37,105 nt of DNA from Verrucomicrobiota bacterium (GTDB lineage Bacteria; Verrucomicrobiota; Verrucomicrobiia; Chthoniobacterales; UBA6821), in assembly GCA_008933015.1 (NCBI GenBank), contig WBXH01000008.1, forward strand, positions 1 through 37,105, read 5' to 3'. Both the position numbers and the translations under genes were made by a program. This document shows, piece after piece, positions 17,356 through 25,675 of the stretch. Under the pieces are notes generated by a model. That model was given only the letters and a program-made list of their open reading frames with translations, did no database searches and had not been told where the DNA came from. Every line of letters starts with the position of its first letter. Position 1 is the first letter of the stretch.

Positions 17356-17766
17356 ATGAACTCACTCCAACTCGAGATAGTCACGCCGGAAGCTCGCGTT
17401 TTCAACGGAAGCGCGCTGATGGTTGTAGCTCCCGGGTCGGAGGGTGGGCTGGGGATCCTGCCTGATCATATGCCTCTGATGACGGAAATTCACCCCGGGG
17501 AGGTTTTGGTGACCACAGCGGAGGGCGATCTTTCCTTTGCCGTGGGCGGAGGCTTCCTCGAGATCCTACCAGATCGTGTTTCCATTTTGACAGACATGGC
17601 GGTTGTTGAGGGCGAGATTGACGAGAAGGCTGCCGAGGAAGCGGTTGCACGAGCCGAAAAGGAGTTGCGTGAAACGGCGCTTTCGGGCGAAGAGCATGCA
17701 ACAGTCCAAGCCTCATTACTACGCTCTCTCGCTAAGCTTCATGTGAAGCGCCGTATCCATCGGTAA
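17356..17766 (+). CDS. atpC: ATP synthase F1 subunit epsilon
   Basis: Regulatory subunit on the rotor that can inhibit ATP hydrolysis. The 136-residue protein has the N-terminal beta-sandwich signature LEIVTPEARVFNGSALMVVAPGSEGGLGILPDHMPLM, and a C-terminal two-helix domain beginning near residue 86 (IDEKAAEEAVARAEKELRE). Its ATG abuts the atpD stop codon, indicating coupled translation. It is the last recognisable ATP synthase gene; the next gene follows after only 18 bp and may be in the same transcript. Confidence 0.94.
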   Translation: MNSLQLEIVTPEARVFNGSALMVVAPGSEGGLGILPDHMPLMTEIHPGEVLVTTAEGDLSFAVGGGFLEILPDRVSILTDMAVVEGEIDEKAAEEAVARAEKELRETALSGEEHATVQASLLRSLAKLHVKRRIHR

Positions 17767-17784
17767 GTTCGGTAACAAGGGCTT

Positions 17785-18429
17785 ATGGATGATGCCCCGC
17801 TTGTTTTTGCGAATCGTGTCCTGCTAAAGAAGTGTCTCGATTCGGGGCGCCTGCTGATAGGTCAGGTCTTGCTCGGAACGGACTATTCGCTTCGTCATGC
17901 CGATGATGCGGATCGTTATGATCTGACACCCTACTCGGTCTCATCCGGTGCGCGTCTAATAGCCCGTTATGATGATGAAGGGAACTTTCGCCCTCTTAAG
18001 ACGGCACCAAACCTTCGGCGAGGATGGCTGATCAGGGCCGCTTCCCTGGAGGAGATGGAACTCGCTCTGGAGCATCTTTATCCATCGGCACTCGGATTAT
18101 GGAATGCTTTCCTGACAAAGAATCTCCATGCCACGAGTATGCGGGAAACGCTAGACCGGCAGACCGGCATGTACCGCATCACCCAACTTCTTACCCCGCT
18201 CCAAGCAGGTGAACTAGTCGCCCGTTGCTGTCGTTCCGATGGAGGATGCCTGCGCTCGATTCTTTGGGGTCTTGCTCCGGCCGAACCGATCACATCACTC
18301 CCCGAATCCAAGCTGTCGCTTGAATCGCTACCCGCCGGGAGAATACCCCTGATTTGCCGCGAATTGTGCAATCTGGTCGTTGCAGCAGCTCGCCCCATCG
18401 CGAAGGGCAACCTTCCGAAAAAAGAGTAG
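17785..18429 (+). CDS. Probable DR2241-like [4Fe-4S]-binding protein
   Basis: A 214-residue protein with five clustered cysteines: C148, C149 and C155 in ARCCRSDGGCLRSILW, and C191 and C195 in PLICRELCNLVVAAAR. This spacing and the surrounding residues resemble the Fe-S domain of the Deinococcus DR2241 family, where that domain is joined to a CbiX-like chelatase domain. Here only the Fe-S part and an N-terminal segment exist. Family identification is from memory of motifs and not confirmed. It starts 18 bp after atpC and ends 7 bp before the amidohydrolase ATG, so it is part of a tight gene run. The specific substrate is unknown. Confidence 0.6.
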   Translation: MDDAPLVFANRVLLKKCLDSGRLLIGQVLLGTDYSLRHADDADRYDLTPYSVSSGARLIARYDDEGNFRPLKTAPNLRRGWLIRAASLEEMELALEHLYPSALGLWNAFLTKNLHATSMRETLDRQTGMYRITQLLTPLQAGELVARCCRSDGGCLRSILWGLAPAEPITSLPESKLSLESLPAGRIPLICRELCNLVVAAARPIAKGNLPKKE

Positions 18430-18436
18430 AATCGAA

Positions 18437-19678
18437 ATGTCCGCCCCAGTTGCCACGCGCCTCTACAGGGGAAGGTGTCTCCTGCCCATGACTGGTTCGG
18501 CCATCGATGACGGCGGTTTGGCGGTTCGTGGGAGCGAGGTCATATCCGTCGGTTCTTGGCGTGAATTAACGACCGAGCACTTCGGGGCAGTCAAAGAAGA
18601 CCTTGGCGAAGTCATCATCATGCCGGGCCTTATCAATGCCCACTGCCACCTTGATTACACCATAATGAGAGGGGCACTGTTCGGAGACGGAGCCTTCTCG
18701 GCATGGATTCAGAGGCTCAACGCCATGAGGAGATCGCTCGATCAGAGTGATTATCTAGATTCCATCGCTCTGGGGTTGAGTGAATTACAAAAGTGGGGAT
18801 GTACCACGGTCTTGAATATTGAGTCGTTCCCTGAACTGTTTCCCTTTCTTCCCGAATCCAGGATCAGGGTCTGGTGGTTTCTTGAAGTGATGGATGTTCG
18901 GAGCAGATTGAATTCCGCGGAAGCCCTCGCCGGGGCCATACACTTCTTTGAAAAGGCGGGGGAGAGCAGGGGAGGGTTTGGCATTTCCCCCCATGCACCT
19001 TATACGGTTTCCCGTGATCTCTATGAATTGTCAGCCCTGTACGCTTATAAATACAGGATCCCGCTCTGTACGCATCTGGCGGAATCAATGGAAGAGACGG
19101 AGATGTTTGTCCGTGGAGAGGGCCCCCTTTATGAGTTCCTCCGATCGATCGGGCGGCAGATGGATGATTGCCGGGGCCTCACTCCGATCCGAATGCTGCT
19201 CGGTTCTCCGTTGCTTCCGAAAGGTAGTATTCTTGTTCACATGAACCACCTTGGGGCGGGAGATCGGGAACTTCTCAAGGCATTGGCCGGACATTATCAC
19301 GTGGTTCATTGTCCCAGAACCCATGCATTTTTTCATCGCGAGCCCTTTGAACTGAGATTCTTTCAGGAGTCTAGAATCCCCCTTCTTCTAGGCACCGACA
19401 GCCTGGCAAGCAATGAGGACCTCAACATGTTCGCCGAGATGAGGGCCATGTCGGACGCCTTTCCTGAACTTGATCCGGCCGAACTCATGCTGATGGCAAC
19501 CAAGAATCCCGCCGCTGCAATAGGTCGTGCTGGAAGATTGGGGGAGCTCTCGCCCGGGACCATTGCCGATTTTATCGCGGTTCGAGATCAAGGAGGGGTG
19601 GGGAGCCCCTGCGAGCGAGCACTCGCCAATACCCTGCCTCCGCAGGTATGGATTTCAGGTCACCATGAAGAAGTCTAA
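18437..19678 (+). CDS. Amidohydrolase-superfamily deaminase/chlorohydrolase (MqnX/TrzA-like)
   Basis: A 413-residue metal-dependent hydrolase. It shows NAHCHLDYT (HxH metal ligands), CTHLAES with the third His and a catalytic-type Glu, VHCPRTHAFF, and LGTDSLASNEDL with the final Asp. This pattern is the TrzA/AtzA/cytosine-deaminase-like group that includes aminodeoxyfutalosine deaminase (menaquinone synthesis). The exact substrate cannot be read from sequence. ATG 18437 is chosen because it follows the previous stop by 7 bp and begins just before RLYRGRCLLPMTG; an overlapping upstream start at 18380 is unlikely. The next gene overlaps its 3' end by 14 bp. Confidence 0.8.
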   Translation: MSAPVATRLYRGRCLLPMTGSAIDDGGLAVRGSEVISVGSWRELTTEHFGAVKEDLGEVIIMPGLINAHCHLDYTIMRGALFGDGAFSAWIQRLNAMRRSLDQSDYLDSIALGLSELQKWGCTTVLNIESFPELFPFLPESRIRVWWFLEVMDVRSRLNSAEALAGAIHFFEKAGESRGGFGISPHAPYTVSRDLYELSALYAYKYRIPLCTHLAESMEETEMFVRGEGPLYEFLRSIGRQMDDCRGLTPIRMLLGSPLLPKGSILVHMNHLGAGDRELLKALAGHYHVVHCPRTHAFFHREPFELRFFQESRIPLLLGTDSLASNEDLNMFAEMRAMSDAFPELDPAELMLMATKNPAAAIGRAGRLGELSPGTIADFIAVRDQGGVGSPCERALANTLPPQVWISGHHEEV

Positions 19679-21608
19679 GCAATCCAAGCAACTACCCGGA
19701 TCTCCTACTTGGCTTCTTCCTGCCTGCGTTGCCGTTCTGATCGGATGCGTGGCATTAGTTTTCTGCCAGGTCCTCTTCTTCCAATTTCTTCCTTTCTGGG
19801 ACGATGACACCAATATTCACCGGAATCCTCTCTACTCTCCGCTCTCTTGGGAAAGTGTCGGGATTTTTTGGAAGGGACCTTTTCAGCAACTTTATATTCC
19901 CGTTACCTACACGACTTGGGCGGCTCTTGTTGCCTTTTCCAGAGTGATCGCCGGCACCGGTATTTCAGTGGGTCCAATCAACCCCGTCCTCTTCCACGGG
20001 GCCAACCTTACGACCCACCTGCTTTCTGCATGGATGGTGTTTCTAATCCTTCGGATGCTCTTTTTCGCAAAGTACGGGAAAACATCCCTCTCTCCGGATC
20101 GGATTCTGTATGCCTCTCTTGCAGGCGCATTATTCTTTGCCCTGCATCCGATCCAAGTGGAATCTGTCTCTTGGGTCTCCGGCCTTAGAGACTTGTTGGG
20201 GGGGGGCTTTTCGTTGACGGCCATTGCCCTTTTTCTTGGATGGCTGGATTCTCCACCCAAAGCGCCTGCAAGATGGATGAAGTTTGCCGCGGCTACTCTT
20301 TTCCTACTGCTGGCATTCGGTTCCAAGCCCGGGAGTGTTGTGACTCCTGGATTGGCGCTCCTCTGCGGAGGGTGGTTGCTCATGATGCAGAGGCGCCGGT
20401 TGACTCCGCTGTTTTACCTCCTGCCTTGGTTTGTTCTTTCCTTCATGACGGTGGTGATGACATCGAAGTCCCAACCTGCCGCTGAGCTTGCACGTTCATT
20501 GGTTCCACTCTGGGCAAGGCCACTTGTGGCATGTGATGCCATTGCATTTTATCTAGGGAAAATCTTCTGGCCTTCAAATCTCTGCGCCGACTACGGGCGA
20601 TCCCCGAACTCACTCATGGATTCGGGTTTGCTTTTCTGGACTTGGGTGATTCCAATTCTGTTGGCGTCCATTCTCCTCTGCTTTCGGAGGCTTCGGATTT
20701 ATCTTTTTCCGCTAGCCATTCTCGTGCTGGGAGTTCTTCCGACGCTGGGATTGATTCCCTTTAACTTTCAGGTCGTTTCAACGGTGAGTGACCACTATCT
20801 CTACCTAGCCATGTTGGGACCGGCTCTGGCTTTTGCCATGGTGATCTGTCAGTCTCCCGTGCGCTTAGCGCAGGCGATTGCGCTGGTATTGCTCCCTGCC
20901 ATGGTTGTGCTGACCCTTCTTCAACTCCCTCAGTGGGCCAAGGGCGAGGCTTTTTTCCCGGCGACATTGGAACACAATCCCACCAGTTGGAAATCCCGGC
21001 ATAATTATGCCTGCACGCTCGATGCACAGGGCAAATTGCCCGAAGCGCTGAAGGAATTTGAAGAAGCGATCAGTCTCCGCCCAACGAATGCCGAGGCACG
21101 CAATGACATGGCTCTCACACTCTTGAAAATGGGGCGGCGTCAAGACGCGATTATGGAGTTTCAACGCTCACTGCAGATCCGTGCAACGAGTGGCGCAGCC
21201 AGGAATCTTGCGGCGGTGCTTTTGCTGTCTGGTGATCCCTCGCAGGCCGCGAAAGTTTACCGATTTGCCATGCAGATTGACCCGGGTGATCTGCAGAACG
21301 TAAGGTCGCTTGCTTGGTTACTGGCAACCCACCCCGATGACAGCGTTAGGAATGGGCAGGAAGCCGTACTTCTCTCTCAGCAGATTGTTTCTGCAACGAA
21401 CGGTCAGGTTCCGCTTTTTCTTCTGACGCTGAGTGCGGCGCTTGCTGAAACAGGCAACTTCCCCCAAGCGGAGCAGTTTGCCATTCAGGCCAGTGAAGCC
21501 TACAGGAACTCGGGAGATCCGCGCATGGCCACTATGGTGAGTCAAAAGATCCTTCCCGCCTTGAGGAATAGGCAGGGTATCAGGGACAATCCTGCCCAAG
21601 TTCAATAG
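19665..21608 (+). CDS. Polytopic membrane glycosyltransferase-like (GT-C/TMTC type) protein with C-terminal TPRs
   Basis: A 647-residue protein with about ten hydrophobic helices in the first ~430 residues, then a soluble TPR region. The first extracytoplasmic loop has FWDDDTNIHRNP, the acidic pair typical of GT-C transferases. ALHPIQVESVSWVSGLRDLL matches the HP..xExVxWxxGxxD motif of the TMTC/O-mannosyltransferase-like group. TPRs such as HNYACTLDAQGKLPEALKEFEEAISLRP follow. It may glycosylate proteins or lipids from a polyprenyl donor in the periplasm. A run of nine G lies inside the reading frame (20198-20206). ATG 19665 overlaps the previous gene by 14 bp; the longer frame from 19527 is not supported. 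Confidence 0.78.
   Translation: MKKSKQSKQLPGSPTWLLPACVAVLIGCVALVFCQVLFFQFLPFWDDDTNIHRNPLYSPLSWESVGIFWKGPFQQLYIPVTYTTWAALVAFSRVIAGTGISVGPINPVLFHGANLTTHLLSAWMVFLILRMLFFAKYGKTSLSPDRILYASLAGALFFALHPIQVESVSWVSGLRDLLGGGFSLTAIALFLGWLDSPPKAPARWMKFAAATLFLLLAFGSKPGSVVTPGLALLCGGWLLMMQRRRLTPLFYLLPWFVLSFMTVVMTSKSQPAAELARSLVPLWARPLVACDAIAFYLGKIFWPSNLCADYGRSPNSLMDSGLLFWTWVIPILLASILLCFRRLRIYLFPLAILVLGVLPTLGLIPFNFQVVSTVSDHYLYLAMLGPALAFAMVICQSPVRLAQAIALVLLPAMVVLTLLQLPQWAKGEAFFPATLEHNPTSWKSRHNYACTLDAQGKLPEALKEFEEAISLRPTNAEARNDMALTLLKMGRRQDAIMEFQRSLQIRATSGAARNLAAVLLLSGDPSQAAKVYRFAMQIDPGDLQNVRSLAWLLATHPDDSVRNGQEAVLLSQQIVSATNGQVPLFLLTLSAALAETGNFPQAEQFAIQASEAYRNSGDPRMATMVSQKILPALRNRQGIRDNPAQVQ
20198..20206 (+). repeat. 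Poly-G tract (G9) inside the GT-C gene
   Basis: Nine consecutive G encode part of LLGGGF in the membrane domain of the glycosyltransferase-like gene. Tracts of this length are prone to slippage, and a one-base change would shift the frame. It could be a phase-variation switch or a sequencing trouble spot. Confidence 0.8.
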
Positions 21609-21705
21609 GGCTGATCTGACTGAACGATACATCGGTGCTGATTCAGGTTAGAATCATCTTCATGGTTTTTCTTGATCTTGTATTCCCGAGGAGGAAACCT
21701 CACGC

Positions 21706-22443
21706 ATGACTAATCCGAACCTACGAAATTCCGGGAGAAATCCTGACATGATCAGGGAGATCACGTTTCAAAAGGGCATTGCTCCGCAGGCATCAGGCTC
21801 CGTTCTTGTCTCCTTTGGAAAGACGCAGGTCCTCTGCGCTGCAAGCATCGAGGAGGGGGTGCCCCGCTGGATGAAGGAGCAGGGTGTCACCGGTGGGTGG
21901 TTGACCGCGGAGTACTCGATGCTTCCCTACTCGACCTCTCCCCGCAAATCCCGAGACAGCACGCGGGGGAAGATTGATGGACGTTCCACAGAGATCCAAC
22001 GCCTTATCGGTCGTTCACTCCGTGCTGGTATCGATCTTGAGTTGCTGGGAACCCGCACCCTTTGGGTCGACTGCGATGTCCTTCAGGCTGACGGGGGAAC
22101 AAGGACCGCCGCCATCACTGGGGCCAGCGTCGCCATTGCCCTTGCTTGCAATCGCCTTATCGAGGAGGGAAAGCTCACCAAGTCCCCGGTCTTACGTCAG
22201 ATAGCAGCTGTCAGTGTGGGGGTGGTTGATTCAAGGGTTCTTTTGGACCTGGATTACCTTGAGGACAGGGATGCGGAAGTGGATCTGAATCTTGTCATGA
22301 CAGGCGATCTGGAGTTTATAGAACTCCAAGCCTCTGGGGAGGAGAGCGTATTCGGGAACGAACAGCTCGTTGAAATGCTTGATTATGGCCGCAAGGGCAT
22401 CCGCTCACTCATCGCAAAACAGTCCGAAGTACTGGGCATCTAA
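21706..22443 (+). CDS. rph: Ribonuclease PH
   Basis: RNase PH trims tRNA 3' ends by phosphorolysis in the cytosol. The 245-residue length is typical. Visible family motifs are the N-terminal GSVLVSFGKTQVLCAASIEEGVPRW, the phosphate-binding SRDSTRGKIDGRSTEIQRLIGRSLRA stretch, and WVDCDVLQADGGTRTAAITGA. The start ATG 21706 follows a good Shine-Dalgarno sequence (GAGGAGGAAA), unlike the ATP synthase genes. It is 73 bp ahead of rpmB and probably part of the same translation-related cluster. Confidence 0.95.
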   Translation: MTNPNLRNSGRNPDMIREITFQKGIAPQASGSVLVSFGKTQVLCAASIEEGVPRWMKEQGVTGGWLTAEYSMLPYSTSPRKSRDSTRGKIDGRSTEIQRLIGRSLRAGIDLELLGTRTLWVDCDVLQADGGTRTAAITGASVAIALACNRLIEEGKLTKSPVLRQIAAVSVGVVDSRVLLDLDYLEDRDAEVDLNLVMTGDLEFIELQASGEESVFGNEQLVEMLDYGRKGIRSLIAKQSEVLGI

Positions 22444-22515
22444 GGGCAATCTATCCAAAAAATCTTGACCTTCTCTTTTATCACTGGCTAAATCCAAATC
22501 TAATTTATTTTTATT

Positions 22516-22779
22516 ATGTCCAGAAAGTGCTCCATTACAGGTTCCCAGCCCACACGCGGTTCCAAAATCCACCGACGCGGTCTTGCCAAGAAGAAAGGTG
22601 GTATCGGCATGCACGTCACCGCCGTGACGCCCCGTTATTTCGTTCCTAATCTCAAGACCAAAAGAATCTGGGTTCCCGAACTGAAAAAGTTTGTCACCGT
22701 TAAGGTCACAGCCCGTGCATTGAAAACAATTTCGAAGAATGGGGCGCACGCCACGCTCTCGAAAGCCGGCCTCATTTAA
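22516..22779 (+). CDS. rpmB: Large-subunit ribosomal protein L28
   Basis: An 87-residue basic ribosomal protein of the 50S subunit. MSRKCSITGSQPTRGSKI matches the L28 start (CxxTGxxP, with the GN element changed to RGS), and the central IWVPELKKFVTVKVTARALKTISKNG is characteristic. Only one cysteine is present, so this is the zinc-free form. The ATG lies after an AT-rich leader with no Shine-Dalgarno sequence. A 6-bp GC-rich hairpin (22766-22787) spans its stop codon. Confidence 0.93.
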   Translation: MSRKCSITGSQPTRGSKIHRRGLAKKKGGIGMHVTAVTPRYFVPNLKTKRIWVPELKKFVTVKVTARALKTISKNGAHATLSKAGLI

Positions 22780-22787
22780 TCGGCCGG
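22766..22787 (+). other. Hairpin spanning the rpmB stop codon
   Basis: CCGGCC (22766-22771) pairs with GGCCGG (22782-22787) around a 10-base loop that holds the stop codon. No T-run follows, so it is not a terminator; it may shape processing between rpmB and the next small gene, or be chance. Confidence 0.35.
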
Positions 22788-22823
22788 ATAACAACCCCCA
22801 ACCAAACAAAGGAAAAAAACATT

Positions 22824-23027
22824 ATGGCATTCAGCGTTGTCAGCAAAAAAAGCGGGAAAACTTATTTTCTTCATCATCGCCTCCAGGAGCTTCGTGGTGG
22901 CCAGAAGGTGACTCTTTATTATTTTGGCGGTGAGGCCAAGGAAGGTGCATTAGATGCTCTTCCCGCCGGTTACGAGATCTCCGAGAACGAGCGTACCGGT
23001 CTCCCTCTTCTCAAGAAGAAGAAGTAG
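22824..23027 (+). CDS. Small conserved protein of unknown function downstream of rpmB
   Basis: A 67-residue protein beginning MAFSVVSKKSGKTYFLHHR, with the block LRGGQKVTLYYFGGEAKEGALDALPAGYEISENERTGLP and a C-terminal KKKK tail. It resembles a family of short uncharacterised proteins seen widely in bacteria; I know no function for it. It is not ribosomal L33, in spite of its position and lysine tail: none of the L33 motifs are there. An AAGGAAAAAA tract precedes the ATG. It is cotranscribed with rpmB (44 bp apart) and a strong terminator follows, so it is likely expressed at high level. Confidence 0.8.
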   Translation: MAFSVVSKKSGKTYFLHHRLQELRGGQKVTLYYFGGEAKEGALDALPAGYEISENERTGLPLLKKKK

Positions 23028-23057
23028 TCGTCACTGCAACATTTCCTTCCCGAGGAG

Positions 23058-23093
23058 ACGGGCGCCGATAATTCCGGCGTCCGTTTTTTTTTT
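23058..23093 (+). terminator. Strong intrinsic terminator of the rph-rpmB cluster
   Basis: ACGGGCGCCG (23058-23067) pairs with CGGCGTCCGT (23075-23084), with one G-T wobble, and leads straight into a run of ten T (23084-23093). This is a textbook rho-independent terminator 30 bp after the small protein gene. Confidence 0.88.
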
Positions 23094-23155
23094 GCTGCTA
23101 CCAAGCTCATGAAGGGTAATTGACCGACACCTCTTGAGCGTCTAAAAAGAAAGTA

Positions 23156-24019
23156 ATGAGTATCGATAGTCACTACGCGCATCCTGAAGTGTTGGTAACA
23201 ACCTCTTGGGTTTCAGATCATCTCAAGGATGAAAATCTTCTCCTCATCGAGAGCAATGAGGACATCCTCCTTTATGAAATGGGTCACTTGCCTGGGGCCG
23301 TTCACATCGACTGGCGCCGCGACTTACAGGATCAGACAGTCCGTGACTATATTCAGCCGTCGGATTTTGCATCCCTCTGTTCGAGGAATGGGATCACTCC
23401 GGATACCACCTGTGTTTTCTACGGTGACAAGTCGAATTGGTGGTCATGCTACGCCCTTTGGGTCTTCCGGCTTTTCGGTCATGAAAAGGTAATGATCATG
23501 GATGGTGGACGCGACAAATGGATCGCTGAGGGTCGTCCACTAACCCGTGAGGTGCCTCATCCTGCCCCCTCGCGCTACCCAGTCCCATCGATGCGCCGTG
23601 ATGCCGAAATCCGCGCCTTTTATGAGGACGCTCTTGCCCAAAGCCGCTCCTCACGCACGCTCATTGATGTGAGATCCCCCGATGAGTTCAAGGGCTTGGT
23701 TACCCATATGCCTGAGTATCCCCAAGAGGGGGTGTTGCGTGGCGGACACATCCCCGGAGCGCACAGCATCCCCTGGAAACAGGCGGTGAACAAAGATTCC
23801 ACCTTCAAGAGCGAAGCCGATTTGCGAAAGATCTACCTAGAGGACCTTGGGCTTGACCCCAATGACGACATCATTGCCTATTGCCGTATCGGTGAACGTT
23901 CCAGTCATACGTGGTTTGTGCTCAATTACCTTCTTGGATTCAAAAACGTCCGCAATTACGACGGCTCCTGGACCGAGTGGGGCAATCGCGTCGGGGCACC
24001 GATTGAGAAATCAAGTTGA
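23156..24019 (+). CDS. Thiosulfate sulfurtransferase (tandem rhodanese)
   Basis: Transfers the sulfane sulfur of thiosulfate to an acceptor via a cysteine persulfide. The 287-residue protein has two rhodanese domains. The N-terminal one (about 9-135, [11 protein letters not shown]...[15 protein letters not shown]) lacks the active Cys; the C-terminal one has the active loop CRIGERS with C243, followed by [10 protein letters not shown]. This loop matches actinobacterial CysA-type thiosulfate sulfurtransferases. Its stop codon overlaps the SufE-like ATG by one base (TGATG), so the two are translationally coupled, suggesting a sulfur-transfer pair. Confidence 0.92.
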   Translation: MSIDSHYAHPEVLVTTSWVSDHLKDENLLLIESNEDILLYEMGHLPGAVHIDWRRDLQDQTVRDYIQPSDFASLCSRNGITPDTTCVFYGDKSNWWSCYALWVFRLFGHEKVMIMDGGRDKWIAEGRPLTREVPHPAPSRYPVPSMRRDAEIRAFYEDALAQSRSSRTLIDVRSPDEFKGLVTHMPEYPQEGVLRGGHIPGAHSIPWKQAVNKDSTFKSEADLRKIYLEDLGLDPNDDIIAYCRIGERSSHTWFVLNYLLGFKNVRNYDGSWTEWGNRVGAPIEKSS

Positions 24020-24498
24020 TGGCCTATCCTCCTAAATTAGAGGCCATTATCTCCCTGTTCGGAGCCCTCTCTGAACCGGAACGAAGAGAGACATTGATCT
24101 CCTACGCCGAGCAGTCACGGTTTCAGGAACCAAAGGAGGGAGAGAAATTTGAATTGGAGGACATTCGCAAGGATCAGGAGTGCACGGATACCGTTGCTGT
24201 TTATCTCCGCGTCGACCCTGATGGGGGTTCCCATTTTCGGGTGACGCTCGGTCCGCAGGTACAGACACTCACGCGCTCGATGAGCTCCATCTTGTGCAAG
24301 GGATTGGATGGAGTAACTCCCGAGCAAGTTCTCGAAGTTCCTGCCGACTTTGTTCCCAAGATCGTGGGAGCCGAGTTGGTCAGGGTTCGTAGCCAGACAG
24401 TGTACTATCTGCTCACCCGCATGAAGGGGGTTGCCAAGGTCTGGTTGCAACGTCAGCGCTCCGAGGGGCTGGCGAGCGAAGATTCATCCTCCGAATAG
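24019..24498 (+). CDS. sufE: SufE-family sulfur acceptor protein
   Basis: SufE proteins take sulfur from a cysteine desulfurase and deliver it for Fe-S cluster assembly. The 159-residue protein has the SufE-like layout: helices LEAIISLFGALSEPERRETLISYA, then the active-site type Cys C55 in KDQECTDTVAVYLRV, then a region corresponding to the desulfurase-binding end. The usual GCQSxVW around the Cys is altered to ECTDTVAVY, so it is a divergent member. No SufS lies adjacent, but a class V aminotransferase occurs near the end of the window. It is coupled to the rhodanese upstream. ATG 24019 is preferred to the TTG three bases earlier. Confidence 0.8.
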   Translation: MAYPPKLEAIISLFGALSEPERRETLISYAEQSRFQEPKEGEKFELEDIRKDQECTDTVAVYLRVDPDGGSHFRVTLGPQVQTLTRSMSSILCKGLDGVTPEQVLEVPADFVPKIVGAELVRVRSQTVYYLLTRMKGVAKVWLQRQRSEGLASEDSSSE

Positions 24499-24508
24499 TC
24501 AGCCCACA

Positions 24509-25603
24509 GTGGCCCGTTGTTTCATTTTCAAACCCGACGGGATCGGGGATTTTTTTCTCTCCACTGGAGTCATCCGTCTCCTGGCAGGGGAGTTTGGTGA
24601 AGAAAACCTGACGGTCGCCGTGCTTCCCGCGTTGAGATCGGTTGTCACCGGGCAGTTTCCGAAAGCATCGGTCGTTCTGCTGCCCATGGAAAAAAAGCGG
24701 GTGATCCTCAATGTGTTTGTCGCCAATTGCCTACGATGTTTTCCATCTTGGCTCAAGCTCATCAAGATGAGGCCCGACGACGTCATTTGCCTGAGGCATA
24801 TGCGGGATTACCTCCAGAATGTCCTCTTTTACTCTGTCCGCTCCCGTAGGAGGTTTGTTTCAGAAAATCTTTTACTCGGCAACGGTCGCCCGGTGCGTCG
24901 CTGGACCGAGGCGATGTTTATAAGCATCTTTTCCCCCACGGTCATCCGTTACCCCAAGGCCGATGGGCATGCCAAACGGGAGATGGGATTGCCGACCGAA
25001 TTGGAAGCGAACCGCCTTCTCGTGAGCTCTCTTCTCAAAAGGGATGTGAATGTGGAGGAGATCTTGCCCAAGCTTTTTCCGGTTAAAAAGATTGGAGGGG
25101 AGGGGGCGTTCTGGATATGCGCTCCCTTTTCAAGTGATCCGGGAAAGGATTTCCCGACGGAGCGCTGGGTTGAACTTCTGGCTTCCCTGAAGCCAAACGA
25201 AAGACCCAAGGAATTGATCTTAACCGGCTCCGCAGGACAGGCCTCGAGATTGGAGGGTTTCCGTGCCCTGATTCACTCCGTGATGCCGGAACTTGGAAAC
25301 TCCACCAGAGTAGCGATTCCCCCATCGCTGCAGGACTTCATCGATCTTCTTGCAGGGGCCGAATGCGTGCTGACCATCGACACCGCCGCTTCCCATGCAG
25401 CCATTGCGCTTGATCGAAGGACATTGGTCCTTTTTTCAGGTCAGCATTCCGGAATGTTCGCCCCATGGGTCAGCAGTCCATGGCAGCACTGGATGTTTTC
25501 CTCGAAGTCCTCACATGAAGACGCGTGGCATGCCAGCCTTGGTAATGCAGCGATTCTAGCCGCGCTCAGAACCATCTTAGGGCTAAAGGCCCCGGATCGA
25601 TGA
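24509..25603 (+). CDS. Family 9 glycosyltransferase (ADP-heptose:LPS heptosyltransferase-like)
   Basis: A 364-residue cytosolic transferase. It begins FIFKPDGIGDFFLSTGVIRLL, matching the GDxxLxTPxxxxL start of GT9 enzymes, and has a C-terminal nucleotide-sugar domain with PFSSDPGKDFPTERWVELL and the donor-binding TIDTAASHAAIAL (DTxxxHxA). GT9 enzymes add heptose or related sugars to lipopolysaccharide core; the donor here is inferred. The start is probably GTG 24509; the longer frame from 24431 overlaps sufE and adds unrelated residues. It lies 10 bp after sufE. Confidence 0.85.
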   Translation: MARCFIFKPDGIGDFFLSTGVIRLLAGEFGEENLTVAVLPALRSVVTGQFPKASVVLLPMEKKRVILNVFVANCLRCFPSWLKLIKMRPDDVICLRHMRDYLQNVLFYSVRSRRRFVSENLLLGNGRPVRRWTEAMFISIFSPTVIRYPKADGHAKREMGLPTELEANRLLVSSLLKRDVNVEEILPKLFPVKKIGGEGAFWICAPFSSDPGKDFPTERWVELLASLKPNERPKELILTGSAGQASRLEGFRALIHSVMPELGNSTRVAIPPSLQDFIDLLAGAECVLTIDTAASHAAIALDRRTLVLFSGQHSGMFAPWVSSPWQHWMFSSKSSHEDAWHASLGNAAILAALRTILGLKAPDR

Positions 25604-25632
25604 AGTAAAAACCTAAAGCTGCTCATCAGCTT
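25604..25632 (-). terminator. Possible terminator of the tRNA-Asn gene
   Basis: Read on the minus strand, AAGCTG and CAGCTT (plus-strand 25616-25632) form a 6-bp stem with a 5-base loop, followed by a T-rich stretch ending in T5. It lies 44 bp past the tRNA 3' end. Confidence 0.45.
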
Positions 25633-25675
25633 CGGTACGAAAAGTATCACTCGCGGCACTAGCCGGATTTTCCAA

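Noticed and set aside
22824-23027. Ribosomal protein L33 (rpmG), expected beside rpmB
   Set aside because: Only the position and the lysine tail fit; none of the L33 sequence motifs are present.
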